Source: an uncultured Clostridia bacterium
Lineage (GTDB): Bacteria > Bacillota > Clostridia > Oscillospirales > Ruminococcaceae
Length of the DNA stretch: 62,319 nucleotides
Reading direction: 5' to 3'
NCBI GenBank assembly: GCA_947627875.1
Contig: CANQXS010000015.1
Span: 1 to 62,319, forward strand
In this document: positions 46,705 to 55,121 of the stretch, one piece after another
How positions within the stretch are numbered: position 1 is the first letter of the stretch
Layout: each line of letters opens with the position of its first letter
Program-made: the position numbers and the translations under genes
The notes under the pieces: model-generated
What the model saw: only the letters and a program-made list of their open reading frames with translations
Database searches by the model: none
What the model was told of the DNA's origin: nothing

Positions 46705-46733
46705 ATTATACCACATTATGAAAATAATGTCAA
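46705..46733 (-). promoter_or_regulatory. Perfect consensus promoter of the candidate toxin
   Basis: Minus-strand TTGACA (46733-46728), 17 bp, TATAAT (46710-46705). A hairpin acting as dagK-like terminator (arms AAACCCTTCG/CGGAGGGTTT, 46732-46757) abuts the -35. Confidence 0.85.
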
Positions 46734-46756
46734 ACCCTTCGTTGTGACGGAGGGTT

Positions 46757-47647
46757 TTATTTCGCCGCCGTGATTATGCTGAGCGCCTGCTTGCGGCAGG
46801 TGATGTGCGTTTTAACGCGGGAGCCGCCGTTTTCGCCGTCGAGGGTCCAGACGAGCGGGACCTCGCAGCGGAAGGTGATCTCGTCGGTCTTGAAATACTC
46901 GAAGCAGCCGGCGCCGTAGTCCTTTTTCATAACCGACGCAAGGATTTTATTCAGCTCGAGCGGGTTTCGCGGATTTTTCACGAGCAGGACCTCGAAGAGC
47001 CCGTCGTTGAGGGCGATATCGCGCGGGAGGAGGTTTTTCATTCCCGCGACCTGGAGGGTATTCGTAACGAGCCCGAGGATATAGTTGCCCTCGCCCGAGC
47101 GCTCCTTCGACTCGAATCCGACGTGATACGGCGTTATATTCGGAAGCGAAGCCGCCCCCGAAATGAGATAGGCGAAATAGCCGAGCGCGTTTTTCGACTC
47201 CTGCGGGGTGGTGTAGGTAACGTCGGTAAAAGCGCCGAAGCCCGCGACGTAGGTGAAATATCTGCCGTTCATTCTGCCGATGTCGTAGGCAAAAGGCGCG
47301 CCCTCTACGGCATTTTTTGCGGCGCTCATTATCTGAACTGGAATACCTACGGAGTGGGAGAAATCGTTGGTTGAGCCGCAGGGGATATAGCCGTAGGGCT
47401 TATCGCAGCCCGAGCGCATAAGCCCGTTTACGGCTTCGTTGAGAGTACCGTCTCCTCCCGCGACTATAACCCTCGCGACGCTGTTTGCGAGCCTTTCTAC
47501 CGTTTCGAGGCAGTCGCCCTTGCGCTGGGTGGGGTGGCAGATAACGTCGTAGCCGAGCGAGGTGTAGAGGTCGACTATTTCGCGCAGGCGCCTTGAAATC
47601 GCCTGAACGCCGGAGTGCGGGTTGTAAACGAAGAGCAGTGTGCTCAT
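46757..47647 (-). CDS. Diacylglycerol/YegS-type lipid kinase
   Basis: 296 residues. Phosphorylates a lipid hydroxyl using ATP. It has the N-terminal LLFVYNPHSGVQAI, nucleotide motif VIVAGGDGTLNEAVNGLM, YIPCGSTNDFSHSVG, and the C-terminal LNDGLFEVLLVKNPRNP and TLDGENG blocks. This matches DgkB/YegS proteins. Its start lies 46 bp downstream of cloverleaf element B. Confidence 0.9.
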   Translation of the reverse strand: MSTLLFVYNPHSGVQAISRRLREIVDLYTSLGYDVICHPTQRKGDCLETVERLANSVARVIVAGGDGTLNEAVNGLMRSGCDKPYGYIPCGSTNDFSHSVGIPVQIMSAAKNAVEGAPFAYDIGRMNGRYFTYVAGFGAFTDVTYTTPQESKNALGYFAYLISGAASLPNITPYHVGFESKERSGEGNYILGLVTNTLQVAGMKNLLPRDIALNDGLFEVLLVKNPRNPLELNKILASVMKKDYGAGCFEYFKTDEITFRCEVPLVWTLDGENGGSRVKTHITCRKQALSIITAAK

Positions 47648-47693
47648 AAAGATGCCTCTTTTCGGTTCGGATTGGTGCTATAGCGTAGTGCGG

Positions 47694-47789
47694 GGCGAAG
47701 CCCCCGCGGAAGCTTCGCTTCCGCGGACCCGCGCGCCCGAGCGGGCGCGCGGGGGAGCCGCCCCCGAAGGGGGCGGCGAGGGCTTCGCC
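47694..47789. repeat. Cloverleaf-type intergenic element B
   Basis: 96 bp. A 10-bp outer stem (GGCGAAGCCC 47694-47703; complement 47780-47789) encloses hairpins of 10 bp (47704-47713/47717-47726, loop TTC), 11 bp (47728-47738/47743-47753, loop GAGC) and 9 bp (47757-47765/47769-47777, loop GAA). It begins 17 bp past the malic enzyme stop and ends 46 bp before the lipid kinase start. Confidence 0.88.
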
Positions 47790-47806
47790 TCACAAACGCG
47801 GGTATT

Positions 47807-48976
47807 CTAAGCTCTCGCTACTCCGCTCTCCCTCGCTGCCTTTACCGTAGCCTCGGCGACGGCTGCCGCTACGCGCTTATCGGTCGCGGAGGGGATTATG
47901 TATTCGGGGCTGAGCTCATCTTCTCCGACGAGCGAAGCGAGCGCATAGGAAGCTGCGACCTTCATTTCCTCGTTGATCTGTGAGGCGCGGCAGTCGAGCG
48001 CGCCGCGGAATATCCCCGGGAAGGCGAGGACGTTGTTTATCTGGTTCATAAAGTCCGAGCGTCCGGTCCCTACGACCTTCGCGCCGGCTTTAAGGGCGAG
48101 GTCGGGCATAATTTCGGGGACGGGGTTCGCCATCGGGAAGGCAATGGCGTCGGGAGCCATCGAGCGTATCATATCCTCGCTCACGATGTTCGGAGCCGAT
48201 ACCCCGACAAAGATGTCCGCGCCCCTCATCGCGTCGGCGAGCGAGCCCCTTAAGTGGCGGCGGTTGGTGAGCTCAGCCATTCTCTCGGTCTCGGGGTTGA
48301 GCCAGTCCTCCCCCTCGCAGACGATCCCCTTTATGTCGACGAGCGTGACGTCGGTAAAGCCGATGTTTAAAAGATGACGCGCAATCGAGCAGCCCGCCGA
48401 GCCCGCCCCGCAGATCGTCACGCGGGCGTTCATATCCTTTTTGACGACCTTGAGCGCGTTTATCAGCGCCGCGGCGACTACTATCGCGGTGCCGTGCTGG
48501 TCGTCGTGGAATACCGGAATGTCGCATATCTCCTTGAGCCTGCGCTCTATCTCGAAGCAGCGCGGAGCCGAGATGTCCTCAAGGTTTATTCCGCCGAAGC
48601 TCCCCGAAATAAGGTAGACGGTTCGGACTATTTCCTCCACGTCCTTAGAGCGGACGCAGAGCGGGAAGGCGTCGACGTCGGCAAAGGTCTTGAAGAGCGC
48701 GCATTTGCCCTCCATAACCGGCATTCCCGCCTCGGGACCGATGTCTCCGAGACCCAAAACCGCCGTTCCGTCGGTGATCACCGCGATGAGATTGCCCCTG
48801 CGCGTAAGCTCGAACGACTTCGCATAGTCCTTCTGAATTTCGAGGCAGGGCTGAGCTACGCCCGGCGTGTAGGCAACCGAGAGGTCGTGCCTGTCCTCAA
48901 TTTTACATCTCGGGACGACCTCGATCTTCCCCTGCCACTCGTAGTGCTTTTTAAGCGATTCTTCGTTGATTGTCAT
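47807..48976 (-). CDS. Malic enzyme (malate to pyruvate)
   Basis: 389 residues, the short bacterial form. Oxidatively decarboxylates malate with NAD or NADP. It has the catalytic Tyr region SVAYTPGVAQPCLEI, DGTAVLGLGDIGPEAG, the metal-site INLEDISAPRCFEIE, DDQHGTAIVVAAAL, and a Rossmann motif ICGAGSAGCSIA. It lies 23 bp after fumC in the same orientation, so fumarate to malate to pyruvate forms one operon. Confidence 0.94.
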   Translation of the reverse strand: MTINEESLKKHYEWQGKIEVVPRCKIEDRHDLSVAYTPGVAQPCLEIQKDYAKSFELTRRGNLIAVITDGTAVLGLGDIGPEAGMPVMEGKCALFKTFADVDAFPLCVRSKDVEEIVRTVYLISGSFGGINLEDISAPRCFEIERRLKEICDIPVFHDDQHGTAIVVAAALINALKVVKKDMNARVTICGAGSAGCSIARHLLNIGFTDVTLVDIKGIVCEGEDWLNPETERMAELTNRRHLRGSLADAMRGADIFVGVSAPNIVSEDMIRSMAPDAIAFPMANPVPEIMPDLALKAGAKVVGTGRSDFMNQINNVLAFPGIFRGALDCRASQINEEMKVAASYALASLVGEDELSPEYIIPSATDKRVAAAVAEATVKAARESGVARA

Positions 48977-48999
48977 ATTATTACTCCTTCTGAGGTTTA

Positions 49000-50376
49000 T
49001 TATCGGGTCATATCCTCGGGCTTAAACACTCTGTCAAACTCCTCTTCGGTGAGGAATCCGAGCTTTACAGCCGCTTCCTTGAGGGTGATATCTTCCTCAA
49101 AGGCGAGCTTTACGGTTTTCGCGGCGTTTTCGTAGCCGATGGAGGGGTTGAGCGCAGCCGCGAGCATAAGCGATTTCGAGACATTTTCGCGCATCTTTTC
49201 AACGTTGGGCTTTATCCCCGCGACGCAGTTTTTGCGGAAGCTTTCGGCGGCGTCGGCAAGGAGCCTTACCGACTGCAAGAGATTATATGCGATGACCGGC
49301 AGGAATACGTTGAGCTGGAAATTGCCCTGAGAAGCCGCGAAGCCGACCGCAGCGTCGTTGCCCATGACCTGCACCGCGACCATAGTTACCGCCTCGCATT
49401 GGGTCGGGTTGACCTTGCCGGGCATAATCGAGCTGCCGGGCTCGTTTGCGGGAATGGTTATCTCGCCGAGACCTGTCCTCGGACCCGAGGCGAGCCAGCG
49501 GATGTCGTTGGCTATCTTCATCATATCTGCCGCGAGCGCTTTCAGAGCGCCGTGGGCGAATACCGCCTCGTCCTGAGAGCTTAAACTGTGGAACTTGTTT
49601 GAATCGGTCTTGAACGGATGCCCCGTCGCGGCGGATATCTTCTCGGCGACTAACGTATCGAAGCCCTTCGGAGCGTTGAGCCCCGTCCCGACGGCTGTCC
49701 CGCCGAGGGAGAGGTTTGAAAGTGAAGCAAACGAGAGGATTATCTGCTCGCGCGAGCGGTCTAAAAGCGCCTTCCAGCCGCTTATCTCCTGAGAAAAACG
49801 GATCGGCACGGCGTCCTGCAAATGGGTCCTGCCGCACTTTAAAACGCCCTCGTTTTCCTTTTCGAGGCGGTCGAGCTCCTCGATAAGCCCCAAGACCGAG
49901 GGCAGGAGCCGCTCCTTTATCTCGCAGACCGCCGCGATATGAATGGCGGCGGGGAAGGTGTCGTTTGAGGACTGCGACATATTTACGTCGTCGTTCGGGT
50001 GGAGGAGCTTTTTTCCCGCAATGATGTTGCCGCGGTTTGCGACGACCTCGTTGAGGTTCATATTCGACTGCGTTCCCGAGCCGGTCTGCCAGACTGCGAG
50101 CGGGAACTCTTCAGGGAGCTTTCCGACGATGATCTCGTCGCAGGCGGTTGAAATCGCCGCAAGCTTTTCGGCGGTCATTTTTTCGGGCAGGAGCTCGCGG
50201 TTAGCCTCGGCGCAGCACTTTTTCAGCACTGCGAACGCGCGTATGAGCTCGGGTGGCATCTTCTCGACGCCTATCTTGAAGTTTTCAAAGCTGCGCTGCG
50301 TCTGCGCGCCCCAGAGGTGTTCTGCGGGGACCTTCACCTCGCCCATAGAGTCGTGTTCAATGCGGTAGTTGTCCAT
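49000..50376 (-). CDS. fumC: Class II fumarate hydratase
   Basis: 458 residues. Interconverts fumarate and malate. The start MDNYRIEHDSMGEVKVPAEH and GAQTQRSFENF are typical. Catalytic regions TGSGTQSNMNLNEV, SQSSNDTFPAAIH, CGRTHLQDAVPIRF and the signature GSSIMPGKVNPTQCE are present. The ATG at 50376 with AAAAGGAG is preferred over a longer start with no protein-like extension. Aspartase is the main alternative, but the motifs fit fumarase. Confidence 0.93.
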   Translation of the reverse strand: MDNYRIEHDSMGEVKVPAEHLWGAQTQRSFENFKIGVEKMPPELIRAFAVLKKCCAEANRELLPEKMTAEKLAAISTACDEIIVGKLPEEFPLAVWQTGSGTQSNMNLNEVVANRGNIIAGKKLLHPNDDVNMSQSSNDTFPAAIHIAAVCEIKERLLPSVLGLIEELDRLEKENEGVLKCGRTHLQDAVPIRFSQEISGWKALLDRSREQIILSFASLSNLSLGGTAVGTGLNAPKGFDTLVAEKISAATGHPFKTDSNKFHSLSSQDEAVFAHGALKALAADMMKIANDIRWLASGPRTGLGEITIPANEPGSSIMPGKVNPTQCEAVTMVAVQVMGNDAAVGFAASQGNFQLNVFLPVIAYNLLQSVRLLADAAESFRKNCVAGIKPNVEKMRENVSKSLMLAAALNPSIGYENAAKTVKLAFEEDITLKEAAVKLGFLTEEEFDRVFKPEDMTR

Positions 50377-50389
50377 ATTTTTCTCCTTT

Positions 50390-50815
50390 TCACAGCTTTT
50401 TTGACATATATCTCGGCGCGTATTCGGTGTATCCGTGTTTCGGGTAAAACGCGTAGGATTCAAACCACTGTTCGCGCGGCGAGCCGAGGTGAACTCGCGA
50501 AAGTTTTATTCCCGCCTCGCGCATATTTTTCTCGGCGGTCTCAAGAAGCGCCGAACCGATGCCCCTGCGCTTTTTGCTGCATTTCACGAAAAGGCGGTGC
50601 AAAAAAGCTTCGTCGGCGCCTTCTATCGGCGTGAAGCCTACGCAGCCGACCACCCGTCCGCCGTCTACCGCGAGCCAAAACCGCCCGGGGTAGTTTTTTT
50701 CGACGTCGAGGAGGTCATCGTTGAGCCTCGGTATCTTGCCGAGGGCGTTTTTTGCCTCGAGCACCATAAATATCATATCGTCGCGGTATTCCCGAGTGTA
50801 GGGGATTATCTCCAT
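50390..50815 (-). CDS. GNAT-family N-acetyltransferase
   Basis: 141 residues. Acetyl-CoA binding motif FVKCSKKRRGIGSALLETAE, with the preceding WLAVDGGRVVGCVGFTPI strand pair. Acceptor unknown. The ATG at 50815 (MEIIPYTREYRDD) has GGGAGG upstream; longer starts run into the cloverleaf repeat. It ends 13 bp before fumC. Confidence 0.87.
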   Translation of the reverse strand: MEIIPYTREYRDDMIFMVLEAKNALGKIPRLNDDLLDVEKNYPGRFWLAVDGGRVVGCVGFTPIEGADEAFLHRLFVKCSKKRRGIGSALLETAEKNMREAGIKLSRVHLGSPREQWFESYAFYPKHGYTEYAPRYMSKKL

Positions 50816-50851
50816 TTTTCCCTCCCGTTTCTGATAAGTGTGCGCGGCTGC

Positions 50852-50940
50852 CGGGGCGAAGCCCGCACGCGAAGCGTGCCGTCCGCGCGGCTGCGCCGCG
50901 CGGACGCGCCGGACCGCAGGTCCGGCGGGGCTTCGCCCCG
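50852..50940. repeat. Cloverleaf-type intergenic element C
   Basis: 89 bp. A 13-bp outer stem (CGGGGCGAAGCCC 50852-50864; complement 50928-50940) encloses hairpins of 6 bp (50865-50870/50874-50879, loop GAA), 11 bp (50881-50891/50895-50905, loop TGC) and 9 bp (50907-50915/50919-50927, loop GCA). It begins 22 bp past the DUF3795 stop and ends 36 bp before the acetyltransferase start. Confidence 0.88.
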
Positions 50941-50962
50941 ACCCATAGCTTTGCGCCAAAGT

Positions 50963-51253
50963 TTATTCGGCGCTCAATTCGTCTCTGTATTTTTCCCGCA
51001 GCTCTTTAAGATACCCGACCGCGTTCGGCAGCCAGTGTATAAGCTTCGGCAGTTTTTCGCAGGGAAACTCCCTGCAGCTCCCGCAGAAACGGGCGCCGTG
51101 CTCTTTTGCGCAGGCGTGGATTTTGCATCTGCCCGACTCCGCCCATTCCGGAACATAGCCGTCGGCTTCGATGCAGCCGGGGCAGAGACCCTCCCGACGC
51201 TTTTTGCAGTCGGTGCAGTCCCCGCCGCAGGCGGTAAGTGTTGAAAAAGACAT
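50963..51253 (-). CDS. DUF3795 cysteine-rich protein
   Basis: 96 residues with a cysteine pattern typical of DUF3795: CGGDCTDCKKRREGLCPGC, then CKIHACAKEH and FCGSCREFPCEKL. The cysteines probably bind zinc or an iron-sulfur cluster. Function unknown. The ATG at 51253 lies one base from the stop of the preceding gene. Confidence 0.8.
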   Translation of the reverse strand: MSFSTLTACGGDCTDCKKRREGLCPGCIEADGYVPEWAESGRCKIHACAKEHGARFCGSCREFPCEKLPKLIHWLPNAVGYLKELREKYRDELSAE

Positions 51254-51254
51254 T

Positions 51255-51572
51255 TTACACCTTCCTGTAGTAGGAGTAGTGCGCAACGACATACCGCTTT
51301 TCGCCGGTGTAGGCGTCAAAGCCGGAAATCTCGACTCCGTTGCCCGAGAGAAGCTCCGCGACGGTCGCGCCCTTTATTTTGCAGCGAAACACCTCGTGCG
51401 CCTCGCACATCACCACGATAACGTCGTCTAAAATTATTATCCCGCCGGATTTCCCGAGCATCTGCTCAACGCCGTCTACCCGTTCTATGGCATACTGTAT
51501 CGCCTTGCCGTTGAAGCGCTCGAGCTCCTTGCGCGAAAGCGCATATTTGTCCTTTTTCTTGAAAAGCCCCAT
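51255..51572 (-). CDS. Conserved hypothetical protein
   Basis: 105 residues beginning MGLFKKKDKYALSRKELERF. It has a strand-rich core (GGIIILDDVIVVMCEAHEVF) and ends in basic and tyrosine residues (HYSYYRKV). Family not recognised; no signal peptide or membrane helix. It is translated between the Nudix and DUF3795 genes with gaps of 8 and 1 bp. Confidence 0.7.
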   Translation of the reverse strand: MGLFKKKDKYALSRKELERFNGKAIQYAIERVDGVEQMLGKSGGIIILDDVIVVMCEAHEVFRCKIKGATVAELLSGNGVEISGFDAYTGEKRYVVAHYSYYRKV

Positions 51573-51580
51573 AAACTCTC

Positions 51581-52027
51581 CTATCTCAGATCAACGAGCC
51601 ACTCGCCGTTTTCTATGATATATCGAAACTCGCTTACCGTCGGGTCGAGCATCATATCTATAAGAGTTTCGAGGTCGGAAACGGTTTTGAGCTGCTTAAG
51701 CTCGTCTCTGCTTACCCAGCGCATTTCGCCTTCCTCTGACGAGCGCAGATTGCCTCTGAACTCCGTCGCCTCAAAGAGGAACACTATATACCGCCCGCCG
51801 TCCTTCGGAAACTGCTTTATCCCGCAGAGGCGCGGGCTGATTATTTCGAGCCCCGTTTCCTCGCGCATTTCGCGTATCACCGATTCTACGACCGATTCCC
51901 CGGGCTCAACATGCCCTCCCGGGAGAGCGTAGCCTTGCCAGTCTTTGGCGACGCGGTTCTGAAGGAGGTATTTCCCGTCTTTATGTAAAAGACAGAGGTT
52001 TGTGAGCTCGCAGACTTCGCCCTTCAT
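51581..52027 (-). CDS. Nudix hydrolase
   Basis: 148 residues. Complete Nudix box GHVEPGESVVESVIREMREETGLE, split here as GHVEPGESVVESVIRE and MREETGLEI, around residue 40. The ending WVSRDELKQLKTVSDLETL and the position beside maf suggest a nucleotide-pool cleaning enzyme (MutT-like), but the substrate cannot be told. Its ATG overlaps the maf stop (ATGA). Confidence 0.88.
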   Translation of the reverse strand: MKGEVCELTNLCLLHKDGKYLLQNRVAKDWQGYALPGGHVEPGESVVESVIREMREETGLEIISPRLCGIKQFPKDGGRYIVFLFEATEFRGNLRSSEEGEMRWVSRDELKQLKTVSDLETLIDMMLDPTVSEFRYIIENGEWLVDLR

Positions 52028-52617
52028 TCCGAGCGCCTCCCCATAACGAGCTTTTCAAAGCGCTCAAGCTCGATTTTGAGCCGCGCTATCGGAAAGCCTA
52101 TAACGTTGTAGTGGTCGCCGTTTATGGCTTTAACGAAGAGCCCGCCCTTGTCCTGGATCCCGTATGAGCCCGCCTTGTCGAGCGGAGAGCTCTCGGTTAT
52201 GTAGCCGAGTATGTCCTCCTCCGAAAGCGGGTAGAAGGTGACTTCCGTGCGCTGAGAGAACGAAAGAGTCCTCCCGCGGCAGCAAAGGCACACCCCGCTC
52301 ACCACCTTGTGGGTCCTGCCCGAGAGCGCGCGGAGCATATCGGCGGCGTCGGCTAAGTCCTTCGGCTTGCCGAATATCCTTCCGTCGAGGATGACCACGG
52401 TGTCGCAGCCGATAACAAGGGAATCGCGCCGCTCCTTCGCAACGTCGAGAGCCTTTCTTATCGAGAGAACCTCGGGTATGCTCTCGGGTTCGAGCCCCTC
52501 GGGCGGGGTCTCGTCGGCGCCCGAGGGGATTATCTCGAATTCGTCGAACAGATATTTAAGAAGCTCTTTTCTCCTCGCCGACTGCGAGGCGAGAACAACG
52601 TTTACGCCTTCAAACAT
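52024..52617 (-). CDS. maf: Maf-type nucleoside triphosphate pyrophosphatase
   Basis: 197 residues. Hydrolyses dTTP/UTP or modified nucleotides. Starts with VVLASQSARRKELLKYL, then SGADETPPEG, VIGCDTVVILDGRIFGKP and the metal-binding ESSPLDKAGSYGIQDKGGLF. First gene of a tight run maf-Nudix-hypothetical-DUF3795. The RBS GAGGTG precedes the ATG. Confidence 0.95.
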   Translation of the reverse strand: MFEGVNVVLASQSARRKELLKYLFDEFEIIPSGADETPPEGLEPESIPEVLSIRKALDVAKERRDSLVIGCDTVVILDGRIFGKPKDLADAADMLRALSGRTHKVVSGVCLCCRGRTLSFSQRTEVTFYPLSEEDILGYITESSPLDKAGSYGIQDKGGLFVKAINGDHYNVIGFPIARLKIELERFEKLVMGRRSE

Positions 52618-52652
52618 ACCGACACCTCTTTCAAATATTTATATATAGACAT

Positions 52653-52773
52653 TATAGCATAAAGCCGCAGGCTTTGTGCTATAATTAGCCATCTTTTGCG
52701 GTTCTCGGCGAAGCCGAGGAGCAAAAGGGCGACTAAAATAGAATATAATAATCGCATCGCGATTATTATAGCA
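52653..52773. repeat. Row of three palindromes upstream of maf
   Basis: Three palindromes lie in tandem: 52653-52685 (TTATAGCA/AAAGCC arms around GCA), 52692-52727 (CTTTTGC and TCTCGGC arms around GAA, one mismatch), and 52747-52772 (ATAATAATCGC arms). ATTATAGCATAA appears at both ends of the row. The three-hairpin order recalls the cloverleaf elements, but no outer stem is present. The rest of 52618-53029 holds the maf promoter region and the esterase leader; no gene is seen. Confidence 0.6.
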
Positions 52774-53029
52774 TAATTGTTCCGGCTTGTCATCTGTTTT
52801 TTTCAAAATGTTTTTGACGGCTTAAGAACCGATAAAGAACTCCAGACGTATCAGGCGGGGCTTTACGGGCTTAAACTCCAAAGCTAAACTCAATTCATTT
52901 CATTAGTTTGATCCTGTCGCTGCATTTATATAGAAAACTGCGCAAAAATCTATTGAAATTTACAAAAAGTTATGCTAAAATTGCTTTATAGTACACCGGT
53001 CGGCTTGATGAAAAAGAAAGGACTGTGTT

Positions 53030-54571
53030 ATGAAAAAGCTTAAAGCGCTGCTGTGCATACTTCTGGCGTCGGTGCTCGCGGGGCTCTGCGCCTGCGGAAA
53101 CGGCGGCGAGGCAACGCCGGAAAACCCGCAGGAGCCGGAGGCGGCATCCGAGCCCGCCGATAAGACCGCGCTTGACGCGGCTATTGCCGCCGCCGAGGGG
53201 CTCAGCACCGAGGGCAGCCTTACCGCGGGCTATCTTGAAAGGACGATAAGCGAGGCTAAGGCAGTATCTGCGGACGACTCGGCAACACAAAGGGAGGCAG
53301 ACGAAATGACAGAAAAACTCGGATTTGCGTCGGAGGGGCTTTATTCCGGCGCGGACTTTAAAGACCCTTCCGAAATAAAGGCGGATGAGCGTGTTCCCGA
53401 CCCGTTCCAATTCCTCAGCGGCGGATTTGTCGACAGCGAGGCGGAATGGGTAAAGAGAGCCGCCGAAATAAGCGCCGCCTATCAGCACTATATGTACGGC
53501 ACCTACCGCGACGGCTCCGACGAAGAGGTAAGCTATACGCTCAAGGGCAACGGCGGCAACTCCTATTCGCTTACGGTAAATATCAAGAGGATAAGCACCG
53601 GCAAGGAGGGCTCGTTTACCGCGACCGTCCTTATGCCCGACCCGAGCGTCGAAGCCCCCGAGGGCGGATATCCCGTTATTGTCGGCATGCACGCGGGGAT
53701 CAGCGAAGACGTCGCCAACAAAAACGGCTATGCGACGATAACCGTTGATATGTTCTCATACGGCATCGCCTCGGACGACACTCAGCATAAGGGCGTTTTC
53801 TACGACCTTTACCCCTACGGTTCCGAGCCGGAGGAGCAGACAGGCGTCCTTATGGCGTGGGGCTGGGGCTGCTCGAAGATAATCGACGCTCTCGAGGCGG
53901 GTCTCGGCGAGGAGCTGAACATCAGCCCCGTGAACACGATAGTCACCGGCGTGTCGCGCTGGGGAAAGGCGGCTATAGTCTGCGGCGCGTTCGACCACAG
54001 GTTCAAGATGGTTGCGCCTTCCTGCTCCGGCGCGGGCGGAGTCGCTCTTTACAGATATACCTCGGAGGGGAAAACCTACGACTTCAGCTCCAAGGGCGCC
54101 GACAGCGCCTATAAATACGGGCAGAACGAGCCTATAGGCAGCCTTCAGTCGTCGGGCGAGAGGGGCTGGTTCAACGATATGTTCCTCAAATTCAAAACGC
54201 CGGAGTCGCTGCCCTTGGATCAGCACGAGCTTTGCAGCCTCGTTGCGGATAAAGACAGATATCTCTTTATAATCGGCTCCTGCATTTACGAGGACTGGGT
54301 AAACGCGCCGTCGATGTGGTACAGCTATCTCGGCACGAAGGAGGTCTATAAGGCGCTCGGAATAGAGGACAACATAGCGATAAACATTCATCAGCAGGGT
54401 CACGCCGTCATCGCGGAAGATATAGAATATATAACCGACTACTTCGATTATCACGTTTACGGCAAGGAGCCGGACCACGATCTCGACGACCTCAAAACTT
54501 CGGTATTTGAGCTTGAGGCGAACGTCGATCACGGTATGGACGACTTTTGCAGTTGGTGGCTCGCACCGTGA
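53030..54571 (+). CDS. CE15-type glucuronoyl esterase lipoprotein with FIVAR-like module
   Basis: 513 residues. It has a signal peptide with lipobox near Cys20-22, then a helical segment of about residues 44-104 (DKTALDAAIAAAEGLSTEG, YLERTISEAKAVSADD) resembling a FIVAR module. The catalytic alpha/beta-hydrolase domain follows. The nucleophile motif is GVSRWGKAA with Ser309 (CE15 enzymes have GxSRxGKx), and a His near HQQGHAV closes the triad. CE15 enzymes cut ester bonds between lignin and glucuronoxylan, which suggests plant-fibre degradation. GAAAGGAC lies upstream. It is a single gene. Confidence 0.82.
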   Translation: MKKLKALLCILLASVLAGLCACGNGGEATPENPQEPEAASEPADKTALDAAIAAAEGLSTEGSLTAGYLERTISEAKAVSADDSATQREADEMTEKLGFASEGLYSGADFKDPSEIKADERVPDPFQFLSGGFVDSEAEWVKRAAEISAAYQHYMYGTYRDGSDEEVSYTLKGNGGNSYSLTVNIKRISTGKEGSFTATVLMPDPSVEAPEGGYPVIVGMHAGISEDVANKNGYATITVDMFSYGIASDDTQHKGVFYDLYPYGSEPEEQTGVLMAWGWGCSKIIDALEAGLGEELNISPVNTIVTGVSRWGKAAIVCGAFDHRFKMVAPSCSGAGGVALYRYTSEGKTYDFSSKGADSAYKYGQNEPIGSLQSSGERGWFNDMFLKFKTPESLPLDQHELCSLVADKDRYLFIIGSCIYEDWVNAPSMWYSYLGTKEVYKALGIEDNIAINIHQQGHAVIAEDIEYITDYFDYHVYGKEPDHDLDDLKTSVFELEANVDHGMDDFCSWWLAP

Positions 54572-54889
54572 GCAAATCTTTGAGCGGAGAAATAGGCTCG
54601 AAAGTTAAACGTCCCTCGAAAGTGATTTTGCGGAGACAAACTTGATTCGGCTCTTTCGGGCGCGAATGCTCGCAGTTTGTATGATTCAAGGCGCAGGTCA
54701 TTCGGGTCGAGAGCGAAGCGAACGACAGATGCGGCGTGACTATGTTACCTTTGCATCTTTTTTCGACGCCGCATTGAAGGCGCGGCTGCCGTAAGCGTTT
54801 CAAGGGGAGAGCCCCGAGAGGGAGTTCCCCACACTTAAAGACCCGCAGCCCATTCCACGCTCACAATATAACAGCGTTTAATCCCACCA
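54572..54889. other. Spacer after the esterase, no supported gene
   Basis: It contains a weak terminator-like pair (AGATGC near 54729 and GCATCT before a T run near 54762) and a GGGG/CCCC hairpin near 54806-54832. A minus-strand frame is open here but has no ribosome site and an unusual composition. Nothing else is recognised. Confidence 0.4.
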
Positions 54890-54928
54890 CGGCTCTTGTT
54901 CCTAAAAAGTAACATGAGCCGTTTTCTT
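54890..54928 (+). terminator. Hairpin followed by T run
   Basis: 11-bp arms with one mismatch (CGGCTCTTGTT 54890-54900; 54911-54921) followed by TTTTCTT. Several further short hairpins follow to 55120; no gene is seen there. Confidence 0.7.
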
Positions 54929-55121
54929 AAATGCAAAAACCATTTTCCACATGTAATTTTTTATACCGCCCACTTCCATTCACCGCTATATCTATCGCTG
55001 ATAAGCCATTGCCCTAATTGGAAGAAAAAGCACAGCAGCCTTGATTTATCAAAGCCGCTGTGTAAGGTGCGGCTGTATCATGTTGCACGGCGACTTTTCC
55101 TTTTGCCGTCGTGCGGCAGAT

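Noticed and set aside
54492-54803. A 103-codon minus-strand frame after the esterase
   Set aside because: It overlaps the end of the esterase gene, lacks a ribosome site, and is unusually rich in Arg, Cys and Pro, as expected of a shadow frame.
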